Below, one piece after another: positions 8,902 to 17,377 of a DNA stretch of 64,000 bases. Positions within the stretch are counted from its first letter, which is position 1, and each line of letters opens with the position of its first letter. This DNA comes from Nocardia sp. NBC_00508. Its GTDB lineage: Bacteria > Actinomycetota > Actinomycetes > Mycobacteriales > Mycobacteriaceae. The stretch spans positions 4,898,001 through 4,962,000 of the forward strand of contig NZ_CP107852.1 in the NCBI RefSeq assembly GCF_036346875.1, in the 5' to 3' direction. The position numbers and the translations under genes are program-made. Below the pieces are notes generated by a model. It was not told the origin of the DNA and searched no databases. It saw only the letters and a program-made list of their open reading frames with translations.

Positions 8902-9908
8902 CGTGGAATTCCGTAGGGCATCGAAGACGGTTGCTGGGTGCCGGGCGCGGCGAGGCCGGGATAGTGCGGCGCGGGCGCGGCCGTGGGTTTGGTCAGCGAC
9001 GCGAGCACCCGGTCGGGGTGGATGGGGTCGGGGATGATGTTGTCGATCCGCACCTTCGCCGCGGTGGCCGCAGCCCTGATCTGCGCCTCGGTCGCCTCGG
9101 CGACGGCGAGGCGACCGTCGGGGCGGATCACCGCGTCGGTAAACCCTTGTGCCGCAAGCATGGTCGCCAGCGCGATGGGCGGGGACGCTGTGACCACCAG
9201 CCGATCCGGATGTCCGCGCCGCAGCCGCGCCGGGCTGCCCTGGTACACGACCGCGCCCTCGTTCAGCACGATCAGGTGGTCCGCGCCGGGCAGCACCGCG
9301 GCGAGACTCTCGCTGGACAGCAGAGCGCTGCCGCCACGGCGGGTGTGCCTGCGCAGAAACTCCTGCAACCAGCCGCGTTCGGCGGCCTCGAGTCCGTCCA
9401 TCGGATCGTCGAGCACCAGCAGCGGTGGATCGCCGAGCAGCGCGGTCGCCAGCGCCAGCCTGGTCTGCTGCCCGATCGACATGGCGCCGCACTTCGTCGC
9501 GGCGTGCTCGTCCAGCCCGACGAGCTCGAGCACCTCGCCCACCCGCGCGTCCACGACGCCCGCCGCGGCCGCATAGATCAGCAGGTGATCCCGGGCCGTC
9601 CGAGCCGGATGCAGTCCGCGCGGGGCGAGCACGGCGCCGACGCCTCGCGCGGAAGGCGCGGCGTCGGGGCGCGCCGAACCCGGTCCACCCACCGACGCGG
9701 TGCCGGAAGTAGGGGCGATGAGGCCGAGCAGCGCCCGCAGGACGGTGGTCTTGCCCGCGCCCTGCGGACCGACCAGCGCCGCGGTGGTGCCGGCGGGCAC
9801 GGTGAAGCTGGCGTCCGTCACGGCGCTCGTCAGGTCGTACCGCTTGGTCAATCCCCGGACCGCGAACGCGACCGGACGTCCTCCAGAGGGCGTGCGGCGG
9901 ACGCTCAT
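8898..9908 (-). CDS. ABC transporter ATP-binding protein with atypical signature
   Basis: A 336-residue ATPase. Walker A is GPQGAGKTT (near residue 47). The signature region reads MSIGQQTRLALATAL instead of LSxGxxQR, and Walker B reads LLVLDDPMDGLE, with Asp in place of the catalytic Glu. A C-terminal extension of roughly 100 residues follows the ATPase core, as in BcrA/CcmA-like ATPases paired with ABC-2 permeases. It overlaps both neighbours by ATGA junctions, giving a three-gene operon with the EcsC-like protein and the permease. The weak signature and DD Walker B suggest slow or regulated hydrolysis; that is inference. Confidence 0.87.
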   Translation of the reverse strand: MSVRRTPSGGRPVAFAVRGLTKRYDLTSAVTDASFTVPAGTTAALVGPQGAGKTTVLRALLGLIAPTSGTASVGGPGSARPDAAPSARGVGAVLAPRGLHPARTARDHLLIYAAAAGVVDARVGEVLELVGLDEHAATKCGAMSIGQQTRLALATALLGDPPLLVLDDPMDGLEAAERGWLQEFLRRHTRRGGSALLSSESLAAVLPGADHLIVLNEGAVVYQGSPARLRRGHPDRLVVTASPPIALATMLAAQGFTDAVIRPDGRLAVAEATEAQIRAAATAAKVRIDNIIPDPIHPDRVLASLTKPTAAPAPHYPGLAAPGTQQPSSMPYGIPR

Positions 9909-10645
9909 CGTGGCGTGGCCGGAGGTTGCGGCTTCACCGGGTCGATCGCGGTGAGCGGATCGGCGTCGACGATCAGGTGCCGGTCGGCGGGCCAGGTGCC
10001 CGGTGGTGGCCCGAATGCCTTGCGCGCGTTGGTGATCGTGGTCTTGCCGAGCGCGCGGTTGCCCGCACCGCCGATCACGGCGCCGATGCCCGCGGGCAGC
10101 ACCTTGCCCGCCATCAGCGCGGCGCGCTTGGTGATGAACCGCACGATGAACCGCTTCAGCAGCGAATCGTTCATGCTCGACAGCCCGGGGATCCGGTTGG
10201 CGAACACGGTGCCCCAGTTCTTCGCGGAGGTGCCGACGGTCTTCTGCACGATCTCCATGCCGCTCTCGCCGAGCACCACCGCCAGCACCAATGCCCTGCG
10301 CTGCTCCTGATTCTCCGGCGAAATGCCGTGCACCGCGGCCACCGCGAGGGTGAACACCGCCGACGCCTCCATGAAGAAGGTGGTCTCCGCGCTCACCGCG
10401 GCGACCGCAGCAATGGTTCCGACACCGGGGAGCGCGGCGGTCGCGCCGACCGCACTACCGCTGCCGGTCACCGCGAGCAAATATTGCTTCTCCAGCCGCT
10501 CGATGATCCGGGCGGGGTTTTCCTCGGGATGGGAGCGTCGGATCCGGTCCACGTACTTGGCGACCGCGGGCGCCTGCAGGCGGGACCCGGTATCGAGCAG
10601 CTCGACCACCGTCTTCTCGAACGCGCCTTTGAGCATCGGCGGCAT
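9905..10645 (-). CDS. EcsC-like membrane-associated protein
   Basis: A 246-residue protein with an amphipathic N-terminal region and hydrophobic stretches (AVGATAALPGVGTIAAVAAV near 65-85, then VLPAGIGAVIGGAGNRALG near 190). The central ALPGVG...AETTFFMEASAVFTLAVA section resembles EcsC-family proteins, though I cannot confirm the family by search. It is the first gene of the operon and its stop overlaps the ATPase start (ATGA). Its position near kgd recalls Rv1249c, an unnamed membrane protein beside Rv1248c (kgd) in M. tuberculosis; orthology is a guess from position and size. The start has a good upstream AGGAGGA on the minus strand (near 10650). Confidence 0.75.
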   Translation of the reverse strand: MPPMLKGAFEKTVVELLDTGSRLQAPAVAKYVDRIRRSHPEENPARIIERLEKQYLLAVTGSGSAVGATAALPGVGTIAAVAAVSAETTFFMEASAVFTLAVAAVHGISPENQEQRRALVLAVVLGESGMEIVQKTVGTSAKNWGTVFANRIPGLSSMNDSLLKRFIVRFITKRAALMAGKVLPAGIGAVIGGAGNRALGKTTITNARKAFGPPPGTWPADRHLIVDADPLTAIDPVKPQPPATPR

Positions 10646-10741
10646 CCTCCTCTTCCGGTCTCCTGGATTGAACTGTATGGCACCGGTTGCCGTCAGCTCG
10701 TCATGACAACGAAGTACCCAGCCGGATCGGTTCCACTAGGC

Positions 10742-11150
10742 GGCTGCCTCGCCTCCGCTCGGCCCGGCGCGGGCTATGGACGGACTTCGTCCGGCTGCGT
10801 CTTGTTCTGCGGCTGCCTCTGCCTCCGCTCGGCCCGGCGCGGGCTACGGACGGACTTCGTCCGGCTGCGTCTTGTTCTGGGGCTGCCTCTGCCTCCGCTC
10901 GGCCCGGCGCGGGCTACGGACGGACTTCGTCCCGCTGCGTCTTGTTCTGCGGCTGCCTCTGCCTTCGCTCGGCCCGGCGCGGGCTACGGACGGACTTCGT
11001 CCCGCTGCGTCTTGTTCTGCGGCTGGGTCTGCCTTCGCTCGGCTCGGCGCGGGCTATGGACGGACTTTGTCCGGCTGTGTCTTGTTCTGCGGCTGGGTCT
11101 GCCTTCGCTCGGCCCGGCGCGGGCAATGGACTGACTTCGTTCGGCGGTGC
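10742..11150. repeat. intergenic array of about six 69-70-bp repeat units
   Basis: This 508-base gap between two minus-strand genes holds units starting at 10742, 10811, 10881, 10951, 11021 and 11091, with a 70-base period (the first is 69). Each unit contains GCTCGGCCCGGCGCGGGCTA and a small palindrome CGGACttcGTCCG (some units have CGGACttcGTCCC). The units are about 90% alike. All six have an open frame on the plus strand, which I take as a by-product of base composition. Related copies lie at 12223-12343 (opposite orientation) and 20970-21190. No spacers separate the units, so this is not a CRISPR array. The last unit runs to within a few bases of the stop of the GST-like gene. Confidence 0.92.
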
Positions 11151-11153
11151 TCG

Positions 11154-12179
11154 CTATGCGGGGCTATGCACTGCGGGTACGCGTTCGGCCAACGGTGGCG
11201 GGGGCGGCGGGGTTCCGTCGCCGAACGGACTGCCGCCGAGGGTCTCTCTGCCGTGTGGGGTCAACCAGTTCGCCAGATCGGGCCCCTTCGGGACGATTCC
11301 GGTCGGATTGATATCCCGGTGCACCACGTAGTAGTGGGTCTTGATCTGCTCGAAATCGATGGTGTCGCCGAAGCCGGGGGTTTGGTACAGATCGCGCGCG
11401 TACGCCCACAGCACCGGCATCTCGCTGAGTTTGGACCGATTGCACTTGAAATGCCCGTGGTAGACGGCGTCGAAGCGCACCAGCGTGGTGAACAGCCGCA
11501 CGTCGGCCTCGGTGATCGTGTCGCCGACCAGATAGCGTTGCGCGGCAAGGCGTTCCGAGAGCCAGTCCAGCCGGTTGAAGAGCCGGTCGTAGGCGGTGTC
11601 GTAGGCGTCCTGCGCGCCGGCGAACCCGCACCGGTAGACGCCGTTGTTGACGTCACGGAACACGGCGAGGTTCACCTGGTCGATCTCCGCGCGCAGCGCT
11701 TCGGGGTACAGCCGCGGCGCGCCGGGCCGGTGGTAGTCGGTCCATTCGGTTGAGAAGTCCAGTGTGATCTGCGCGTAGTCGTTGGTGACGACCTGGCCGG
11801 TCGGCACGTCCACGATGGCGGGCACCGTGATGCCGCGCGGATAGTCCGGGAACCGGGCGAGGTAGGCATCGCGCAACCGGGGGATGCCGAGCACCGGGTC
11901 GACCCCACCGGGATCCAGGTCGAAAGTCCAGCTGAGTTTGTCGTGCGTCGGACCGCACAGGCCGAGCGTGAGCACCTGATCGAGGCCGAGCAGACGGCGC
12001 ACGATCAAGGTGCGGTTCGCCCACGGGCAGGCCCGAGCCGCGACGAGCCGGTAGCGCCCTGCCTCGACCGGATAGCCCTCGCGGCCGTCGGCCGTGATCC
12101 GGGTGGTGATGTAGTTCGTGTCCCTCTTGAACTCGCCGGGCTCGACGTAGGAACCGTTTTCGCTGGCCGACTTGGTCAC
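11154..12179 (-). CDS. glutathionyl-hydroquinone-reductase-like GST (Xi/omega class)
   Basis: A 341-residue thioredoxin-fold/GST protein. The active-site motif ACPWANR (near residue 50) is the CPWA/H motif of glutathionyl-hydroquinone reductases, with the catalytic Cys present. The C-terminal helical domain contains the usual GDTITEADVRLFTTLVRFD segment. Actinobacteria generally use mycothiol rather than glutathione, so the thiol partner may differ. The GTG at 12179 gives VTKSASENGSYVEPGEF, matching where the family begins; the frame stays open into the repeats at 12223 but that extension is not credible. The gene ends in a Pro-rich tail right at the repeat array. Confidence 0.9.
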   Translation of the reverse strand: MTKSASENGSYVEPGEFKRDTNYITTRITADGREGYPVEAGRYRLVAARACPWANRTLIVRRLLGLDQVLTLGLCGPTHDKLSWTFDLDPGGVDPVLGIPRLRDAYLARFPDYPRGITVPAIVDVPTGQVVTNDYAQITLDFSTEWTDYHRPGAPRLYPEALRAEIDQVNLAVFRDVNNGVYRCGFAGAQDAYDTAYDRLFNRLDWLSERLAAQRYLVGDTITEADVRLFTTLVRFDAVYHGHFKCNRSKLSEMPVLWAYARDLYQTPGFGDTIDFEQIKTHYYVVHRDINPTGIVPKGPDLANWLTPHGRETLGGSPFGDGTPPPPPPLAERVPAVHSPA

Positions 12180-12222
12180 CTGGACAGTTTCGCAGATCGA
12201 AGTCCTAGTGGGCGCTGTCTGT

Positions 12223-12343
12223 CGTAGTCCGTCTTCAGCCCCGCGCATGGCCGGAGCGAAGGCGGAGTACGCACAGAGGACGCGGTCGGACGTAGTCCGT
12301 CTTCAGCCCCGCGCATGGCCGGAGCGAAGGCGGAGGTACGCCT
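12223..12343. repeat. two inverted-orientation copies of the ~70-bp intergenic repeat
   Basis: Two direct copies with a 68-base period begin at 12223 and 12291 (CGTAGTCCGTCTTCAGCCCC in each). Read on the minus strand they match the 10742-11150 family (GCGGGGCTGAAGACGGACTA against the GCGGGCTATGGACGGACTTC of that array). They fill the divergent gap between the GST-like gene and the crotonase, so the promoters of both genes must lie in or next to the repeats. Confidence 0.85.
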
Positions 12344-12354
12344 AGGCTGACCGG

Positions 12355-13149
12355 ATGAGTGAAACGAAGGCCACCCGCCTGGAACGCGACTTCACCGCGG
12401 GCGGCGCGGAGGTGGCGACCCTCACGTTCGCCCATCCGCCGCTCAACCTGTTCGATCGGGCGATGCTGGACGCGCTGATCGCCGACATCGCCGAGTTGTC
12501 GGCGCGACCGCCGCGCGCCGTGCTGCTGCGTGCCGAGGGCAAGGTGGTGTCCGGCGGCGTCGACGTGCACGTGTTCGACGGTCTGACCGCCGAGCAGGGC
12601 GCCGAGCTGTGGCGCACGCTGTTCGCCCAGATAATCCATCCGCTGGAGGCGCTGCCCTGCCCGGTGGTGTTCGCCGCGCACGGGCTGACGCTGACCGCGG
12701 CCTTCGAGATCGCGCTCGCCTGCGACATCCTGCTCGCCGCGCCGAAGGCGAAGTTCGGGTTGGTGGAGACCGTGGTCGGGCTGACGCCGTCCATGGGCGG
12801 CCCGCAGCGTCTCGCCGAGCGGGCCGGGTCGGGACGGGCCCGCGAATTCGTGATGACCGGCGATCTCTACGACGCGGCGACCATGGCCGAGTGGGGCGTG
12901 GTGAACGAGGTGCACGACGACGTCGACGCGGCGGCCGAGGCGCTGACCCACCGGCTGGCGGACGGCCCGACCAAGGCGCACGCGGCGACGAAGCAGATCA
13001 TCGAGGCGTGGCGTTCCGGCGGTGTGGCACATGCGGATTCGGTGACCCCGGAGGTATCCGGCGTCCTGTTCGAGACCGACGATCTCAAAGGCGCCGTGCG
13101 CAGCTTCCTCGAGGTGGGTCCGGGGAAGGCCGGCTACACCGGGCGGTGA
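12355..13149 (+). CDS. enoyl-CoA hydratase / isomerase family protein
   Basis: A 264-residue crotonase-fold enzyme. The first oxyanion-hole loop is VVSGGVDVHVF (near 62) and the second is AAHGLTLTAAFEIALACD (near 103), which lacks the usual run of glycines but keeps the Glu of the EIALACD segment. The second acidic position lies in FGLVETVVGLTPSMGG. Both catalytic acids of hydratases therefore appear to be present. It would act on a 2-enoyl-CoA in fatty-acid or secondary catabolism; the exact substrate is not evident. The gene stands alone, between a repeat-filled promoter region and the acyl-AMP ligase fragment 94 bases downstream. Confidence 0.9.
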   Translation: MSETKATRLERDFTAGGAEVATLTFAHPPLNLFDRAMLDALIADIAELSARPPRAVLLRAEGKVVSGGVDVHVFDGLTAEQGAELWRTLFAQIIHPLEALPCPVVFAAHGLTLTAAFEIALACDILLAAPKAKFGLVETVVGLTPSMGGPQRLAERAGSGRAREFVMTGDLYDAATMAEWGVVNEVHDDVDAAAEALTHRLADGPTKAHAATKQIIEAWRSGGVAHADSVTPEVSGVLFETDDLKGAVRSFLEVGPGKAGYTGR

Positions 13150-13242
13150 CAGGTAGGACACGTTCGTCGCCTATCCCAGCAAAATTGTGACCCGAGTCAT
13201 ATAGTCGCAGGTGCCTGCTCACTCGAGGCGCGCGGAGGACGA

Positions 13243-14499
13243 ATGTCGCAGTTTCTCGTCGAATACCCCCTGACCGGCCCGCATGCCTGGGATAACCCGC
13301 TAGCCAGGGGCGCAGACGGTGTGCTGCGCTACGGGAACCTCACGCCAGCGCTCACCGAACTCTTGGATCTGCAGGTCCACGCGTTTTCCAACCGCGAAGC
13401 GGTGGTGGAGATCGGTGGCCCGCGCCTGACCTACCGGGAGCTGTGGCACGCCGCCTCCCGGATCGCCGGCGGCTTGCAGGAGCACGGCATCGGTTACGGC
13501 GATCGGGTCGCCGTGCACATGCCCACTGGCGCGCGCTGGGTGCAAACCTTCCTCGGCGCTCTGCTCAGCGGCGCGGTGCCGGTGCTGGTGCACGACGGGT
13601 TGCCCGAGGCGGTGGCCGAGCGCGTGATCACCGACAGCCGTGCGGATTTCGTGCTCGGTCGGGCGGGCGGCGAGACCGAACTGCCCGATGGCGCCGCCTA
13701 CATCGATGACGGTGCGGCGCTGAGCGATCTGGCGCTGCTGTGCTACACGAGCGGCACCTGCACGCCCAAGGGCGTGGAGCTGACCAACGAGAACCTGCTC
13801 TCGGCGGTCCGCTCCATGGTCGCCGCGCTGGATCTGCCGACCGATGGCCTGCGCAACCTGGTGCTGCTGCCGTTGGCGCACGCCAGCGGCTGTGTCGATC
13901 AGCTCTTGCCGACCTTCGCGGTCGGTGGCACCGTTGTGCTCGCCAGGGACACCTGTGGCATGGCCGAAGCCATCGCGGCCGAGCGGATCGACATGGTCTC
14001 CGCGACGCCGCGGATCTTCGCGGGCTTATTGCCCGAGCTGGCTGAGCTGCGCGCCGATGGGCTGTGCACCGAGGGCGTCGTGCGGATCAGCAAAGCCGGT
14101 CACCGTGCCGAACGCGCCGCGGCGCGGATCACTCCCGTGGACCTGACGGCCGAACTGCACGGCGTGTTCCCGGCCGCTCGGCAGTGGTCGGTCTGGGGCG
14201 CGACCGAGACCAGCGGCATCGGCCTCGCGGTGGACGACGCCGAGCAAGCAGCGGACCACTCGGACGCGGACGCGGTGCTCGGATTCCCGTTCGGCGGTAC
14301 GGAATTGGCGCTGTGGGGGCCGAAGGCAACGGCAGGGCACGGCGAACTGCTGTGCCGCGGGCCGAACGTCACGCCACGCTATTGGGACGACCCCACCACC
14401 ACCGCGGCGCGCTTCACCGGAACCTGGTTCCATACCGGCGATCAGGTGACGATCGGCGCCGACGGCCTGGTGCGAAGGGGAGTGGTGCCCGCCGAGTGA
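13243..14499 (+). CDS. AMP-binding (acyl-CoA/acyl-AMP ligase-like) protein lacking the C-terminal domain
   Basis: A 418-residue adenylate-forming enzyme. The A3 motif is CYTSGTCTPKGVE, one residue shorter than the usual YTSGTTGxPKG. The A5 region reads QWSVWGATETSG and the A7 region FHTGDQVTIGADGLVRR. The protein stops at the hinge, so the C-terminal subdomain of about 100 residues with the catalytic lysine is missing; family members are usually 500-550 residues. It ends eight bases before a convergent gene. It could be a naturally short enzyme or a truncated gene; adenylation without the lysine would be weak. Substrate unknown. Confidence 0.85.
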   Translation: MSQFLVEYPLTGPHAWDNPLARGADGVLRYGNLTPALTELLDLQVHAFSNREAVVEIGGPRLTYRELWHAASRIAGGLQEHGIGYGDRVAVHMPTGARWVQTFLGALLSGAVPVLVHDGLPEAVAERVITDSRADFVLGRAGGETELPDGAAYIDDGAALSDLALLCYTSGTCTPKGVELTNENLLSAVRSMVAALDLPTDGLRNLVLLPLAHASGCVDQLLPTFAVGGTVVLARDTCGMAEAIAAERIDMVSATPRIFAGLLPELAELRADGLCTEGVVRISKAGHRAERAAARITPVDLTAELHGVFPAARQWSVWGATETSGIGLAVDDAEQAADHSDADAVLGFPFGGTELALWGPKATAGHGELLCRGPNVTPRYWDDPTTTAARFTGTWFHTGDQVTIGADGLVRRGVVPAE

Positions 14500-14506
14500 G
14501 CCGCGC

Positions 14507-15253
14507 TCACTCCAGCATGCGCGTGCGCAGGCGCGTGAGCAGTTCGGGCGTCAGGCCGACAGTCGCGAGGTAGCCGGGCAGATCGCCGTGCAGTTCCCGC
14601 ATCGAGGTCGTGGCGATCTCCAGGTATTCCTCGCGGACGCCGAGCAGGTCGACCGAGACCTCCTCGCCGCCGAGCAGTTTCGTCGTCATCAAGGAGCGCA
14701 GCGCGGGGATGGCCCCGTTGCTCTCCAGGTAGTCGGCCCGCACCTCCGCCTCGGTGACGCCGACCGCGCGCAGCAGTGTCGCGACGGCCCACCCGGTGCG
14801 GTCCTTGCCTGCCGCGCAGTGCACCAGCACGGCGCCCGCACCGCGCACGATGGATTCGGCGAGCGCGGCGATGGCGGCGTGCGCTTCGGGCAGCGCCGGG
14901 AACATCCGGTAGACCTCGAGCATGTGCGTGTAGGCGGTGCGCGCGGTCGCCTCGTGGGGCGGCGCCTCGGCCATTCTGGAGTCGAACGGCGTGATGGTCA
15001 GCCGGACGTCCTCGGGCAGCCGGTCGGCGCCGATGTGCGCGATCTCGCGGTGTCCGCGCAGGTCGTGCACATCGGTGACGCGCAGTTCGCGCAGCGCGGC
15101 GTGACCCGCCTCGTCGAGTCCGCTCAGTTGGGCCGAGCGCAGCAGCACCCCGGGGCGGACCTTGGCGCCGTCCTCGGTGCGCAGGCCGCCGGTATCCCGG
15201 AAGTTGAACGTGCCGGAGAGGAAGTACTGATCGGCGGGTGGCGAGAGAGTCAC
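14507..15253 (-). CDS. tyrosine-protein phosphatase, PtpB-like
   Basis: A 248-residue phosphatase. The P-loop is VHCAAGKDRTG (near residue 143), the Cx5R signature of protein tyrosine phosphatases in the extended form seen in the MptpB (Rv0153c) family, which can also take phosphoinositides. The N-terminal NFRDTGGLRT and LRSAQLSGL segments are typical of the family. In M. tuberculosis the homologue is secreted and acts on host signalling; no signal peptide is visible here. It is convergent with the acyl-AMP ligase with only eight bases between them. Confidence 0.92.
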   Translation of the reverse strand: MTLSPPADQYFLSGTFNFRDTGGLRTEDGAKVRPGVLLRSAQLSGLDEAGHAALRELRVTDVHDLRGHREIAHIGADRLPEDVRLTITPFDSRMAEAPPHEATARTAYTHMLEVYRMFPALPEAHAAIAALAESIVRGAGAVLVHCAAGKDRTGWAVATLLRAVGVTEAEVRADYLESNGAIPALRSLMTTKLLGGEEVSVDLLGVREEYLEIATTSMRELHGDLPGYLATVGLTPELLTRLRTRMLE

Positions 15254-15665
15254 CGATCCAGGCTATCGGCACCACGGAACGAAAACATGTCGGTCGCGGA
15301 TCGGACCACACATGATGAGCTGCCCGATCTGGTCGGTTTCAGTGTGCGGTTCGTCACAAAATTTGGGACGCCGAGCGTTTGAACCGTAACCTTTTCTACG
15401 GTCTGCCGGATGGCGGGAGGCTCCGAGATCGCCCGTCATGGCGGGAATTCGGGGCGACACGAGGTGATCGCATCCCGATCGCGGTTGGGTAACAAAACAT
15501 TCTTTCAGTCTGAAACTACCCACCGAATCCGTTTCTAAACCCGGAAAAACCTCTAACATTGATGCACGTTGGACCGGGCAGCGCGGGTTTTCCAGAAGTT
15601 GCCCGCCATGTTCAGCGAGTCGCGCCGACCGAGGTGCGTGAGTTCTTTCGCCTAGGGAGTCGTCG
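15254..15665. other. 412-base intergenic region, no gene seen
   Basis: This is the divergent region between the phosphatase and the TTG-start gene at 15666. It is lower in GC than its surroundings, with AT-rich segments near 15340-15400 and 15490-15560, as expected for promoters. No open frame has plausible codon use. An AGGGAG sequence just before 15666 supports that TTG start. No convincing inverted repeat was found. Confidence 0.6.
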
Positions 15666-16148
15666 TTGAGCGCAGGTGGAGAAGTAATTACGAAGGATCG
15701 GCTGCGGCCTGCTATACGCGAGGCGGTCGAAGAGGCAGCGGCCACGCTCGATTACACCGGGGTTCGCGCGCTGCGGGTGCTGCTGCACGCCGGGGTCAGT
15801 GCGTACTGGCCCTTGATCGCAGCCGCTCCGTCCAAGCACATCAGAGCATACGAAGCGGCCGTGCAGCTGCTGCGCGCTCGCTGGGACATGCGGACCGACC
15901 GCGTCGCCGACCCGATCGCGTCGGCGGCCTACCAGGGCATGGAAACCGAGGTCGCCGCGTTCCTGGAGCTGTGCACCGAGCGGTCGGGCACGCAATGGCT
16001 CGAACCGGTGGAGTCGATCTCGGCCTATGTTGTCTCGCTCGTCCGAGGCGCCGTTCTGCGCTGGCTGGCTGACTGTAACGACGAGGCCATGCTGGTGGTG
16101 CTGGATGACCTGGTCGGCGCCATGGCCGCGAAAGGGACCGACCGGTAG
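15666..16148 (+). CDS. helical protein resembling a TetR ligand-binding domain without HTH
   Basis: A 160-residue, largely alpha-helical protein. The stretch RVLLHAGVSAYWPLIAAAP, the following RAYEAAVQLLRARW and the late WLADCNDEAMLVVLDDLVG resemble the C-terminal effector domain of TetR/AcrR regulators. No N-terminal helix-turn-helix is encoded in frame or just upstream. It starts with TTG at 15666 after an AGGGAG ribosome-binding site with about six bases of spacing. It may be a stand-alone ligand-binding domain or a remnant of a regulator; homology is judged by eye only. Confidence 0.65.
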   Translation: MSAGGEVITKDRLRPAIREAVEEAAATLDYTGVRALRVLLHAGVSAYWPLIAAAPSKHIRAYEAAVQLLRARWDMRTDRVADPIASAAYQGMETEVAAFLELCTERSGTQWLEPVESISAYVVSLVRGAVLRWLADCNDEAMLVVLDDLVGAMAAKGTDR

Positions 16149-16198
16149 CACACCGGAAGTACTGGACGATCGACCAGTTTGATGGTTGAGTTGTCCTG

Positions 16199-17377
16199 GT
16201 GACCGAGACGTCGCCGATCCCGGGCCTGCACGCGGCCACCGCCGAGCTGGACCCGCCCTTGGCCGCCCTCGACCTGGCCGCGCTGCGCGCCAACGCCGCC
16301 GACCTGGTGCGTCGCGCTGGCGGTGTCCCGATGCGGGTGGCCAGCAAATCCGTGCGCTGCCGCGCCGTTCTCGCCGAAGTCCTCGGCACGGATCTCACCG
16401 CCGCGGGCGGCTTCGCGGGCATCATGTCCTACTCCCTGCGTGAGGCCATCTGGCTGGTGCGGCACGGGGCCCGAGACGTCCTGCTCGGCTATCCCAGCGT
16501 GGACCGGGCCGCGCTGGCGGAACTGGCCGCCGACGACATCCTGCTGCGATCGATCACGCTCATGATCGACGACATCGCTCAACTCGACCTGATCCGCGCC
16601 GCCCTGGGCACCGACCGCGCGCACCCCCGGGTCTGTTTGGACGTGGACGCCTCCCTGCGGATCGGCCCGCTGCATCTCGGGGTCCGCCGGTCCCCGGTGC
16701 GCACGCCGCAGGAAGCGGCCGCCCTGGCGAGCGCCGCGCTGCGTCGTGGCTTCGACGTGGTGGGCGTGATGACCTACGAGGCGCAGATCGCCGGGCTGCC
16801 CGACGCGAGTGCCGCGGTGCGGTTGGTGAAGCGGGTGTCCGCGGCGGAGATCGCCAAGCGGCGGGCGAAAGTGCTCGACGCGGTCCGCTCGGTGACCGGC
16901 AAGCTGGAGATCGTCAACAGCGGCGGCTCCGGATCCATCGAAGTCAGCGTCGCCGACCCGGACGTGACCGAGGTGACCGCCGGCTCCGGCCTGTACGTGC
17001 CGACGCTGTTCGACCACTACCGATCGTTCACCCCGAGGCCCGCACTCTACTTCGCCACGCCCGTGCTGCGGCGGCCCGCGCGGAAGATCGCCACCGTCTT
17101 CGCGGGCGGCTACATCGCCTCCGGCCCGGCTGGGCCGTCTCGCGTGCCGAAACCGGTGTGGCCCAGCGGATTGAAGCTGCTCGGCACCGAAGGCGCGGGA
17201 GAGGTGCAGACACCGCTGTCGGGCGCCGCGGAACTGCGGATCGGTGATCGGGTGTGGTTCCGGCACGCGAAGGCCGGTGAACTGTGCGAGCGGTTCGATA
17301 CGGTGTATCTGGTCGACACCGACGGCTCCCGCGTCGCCGTGCCGACCTACCGCGGCGAGGGTGTCTGCTTCGGCTGA
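16199..17377 (+). CDS. PLP-dependent amino acid aldolase/deaminase (alanine racemase N-terminal fold)
   Basis: A 392-residue fold-type III PLP enzyme. The likely Schiff-base lysine is in MRVASKSVRCRAVL near residue 50. Further family features are the VCLDVDASLRIGPLHLGVR strand, a glycine-rich phosphate-binding NSGGSGS near 240, and a C-terminal FRHAKAGELCERF segment carrying the His and Cys that bind metal in D-threonine aldolase-type enzymes. It probably acts on a D-amino acid; the substrate is not evident. The start is GTG at 16199. Its last 31 bases overlap the convergent helicase gene. Confidence 0.85.
   Translation: MTETSPIPGLHAATAELDPPLAALDLAALRANAADLVRRAGGVPMRVASKSVRCRAVLAEVLGTDLTAAGGFAGIMSYSLREAIWLVRHGARDVLLGYPSVDRAALAELAADDILLRSITLMIDDIAQLDLIRAALGTDRAHPRVCLDVDASLRIGPLHLGVRRSPVRTPQEAAALASAALRRGFDVVGVMTYEAQIAGLPDASAAVRLVKRVSAAEIAKRRAKVLDAVRSVTGKLEIVNSGGSGSIEVSVADPDVTEVTAGSGLYVPTLFDHYRSFTPRPALYFATPVLRRPARKIATVFAGGYIASGPAGPSRVPKPVWPSGLKLLGTEGAGEVQTPLSGAAELRIGDRVWFRHAKAGELCERFDTVYLVDTDGSRVAVPTYRGEGVCFG

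Noticed and set aside
10742..11150. CRISPR array
   Set aside because: Units of 70 bases follow each other directly with no unique spacers, and no cas genes are nearby.
10687..11331. repeat-derived open frames as a repetitive protein
   Set aside because: The frames are open only because of the repeat composition, lack a good ribosome-binding site and run into the antisense of the GST-like gene.
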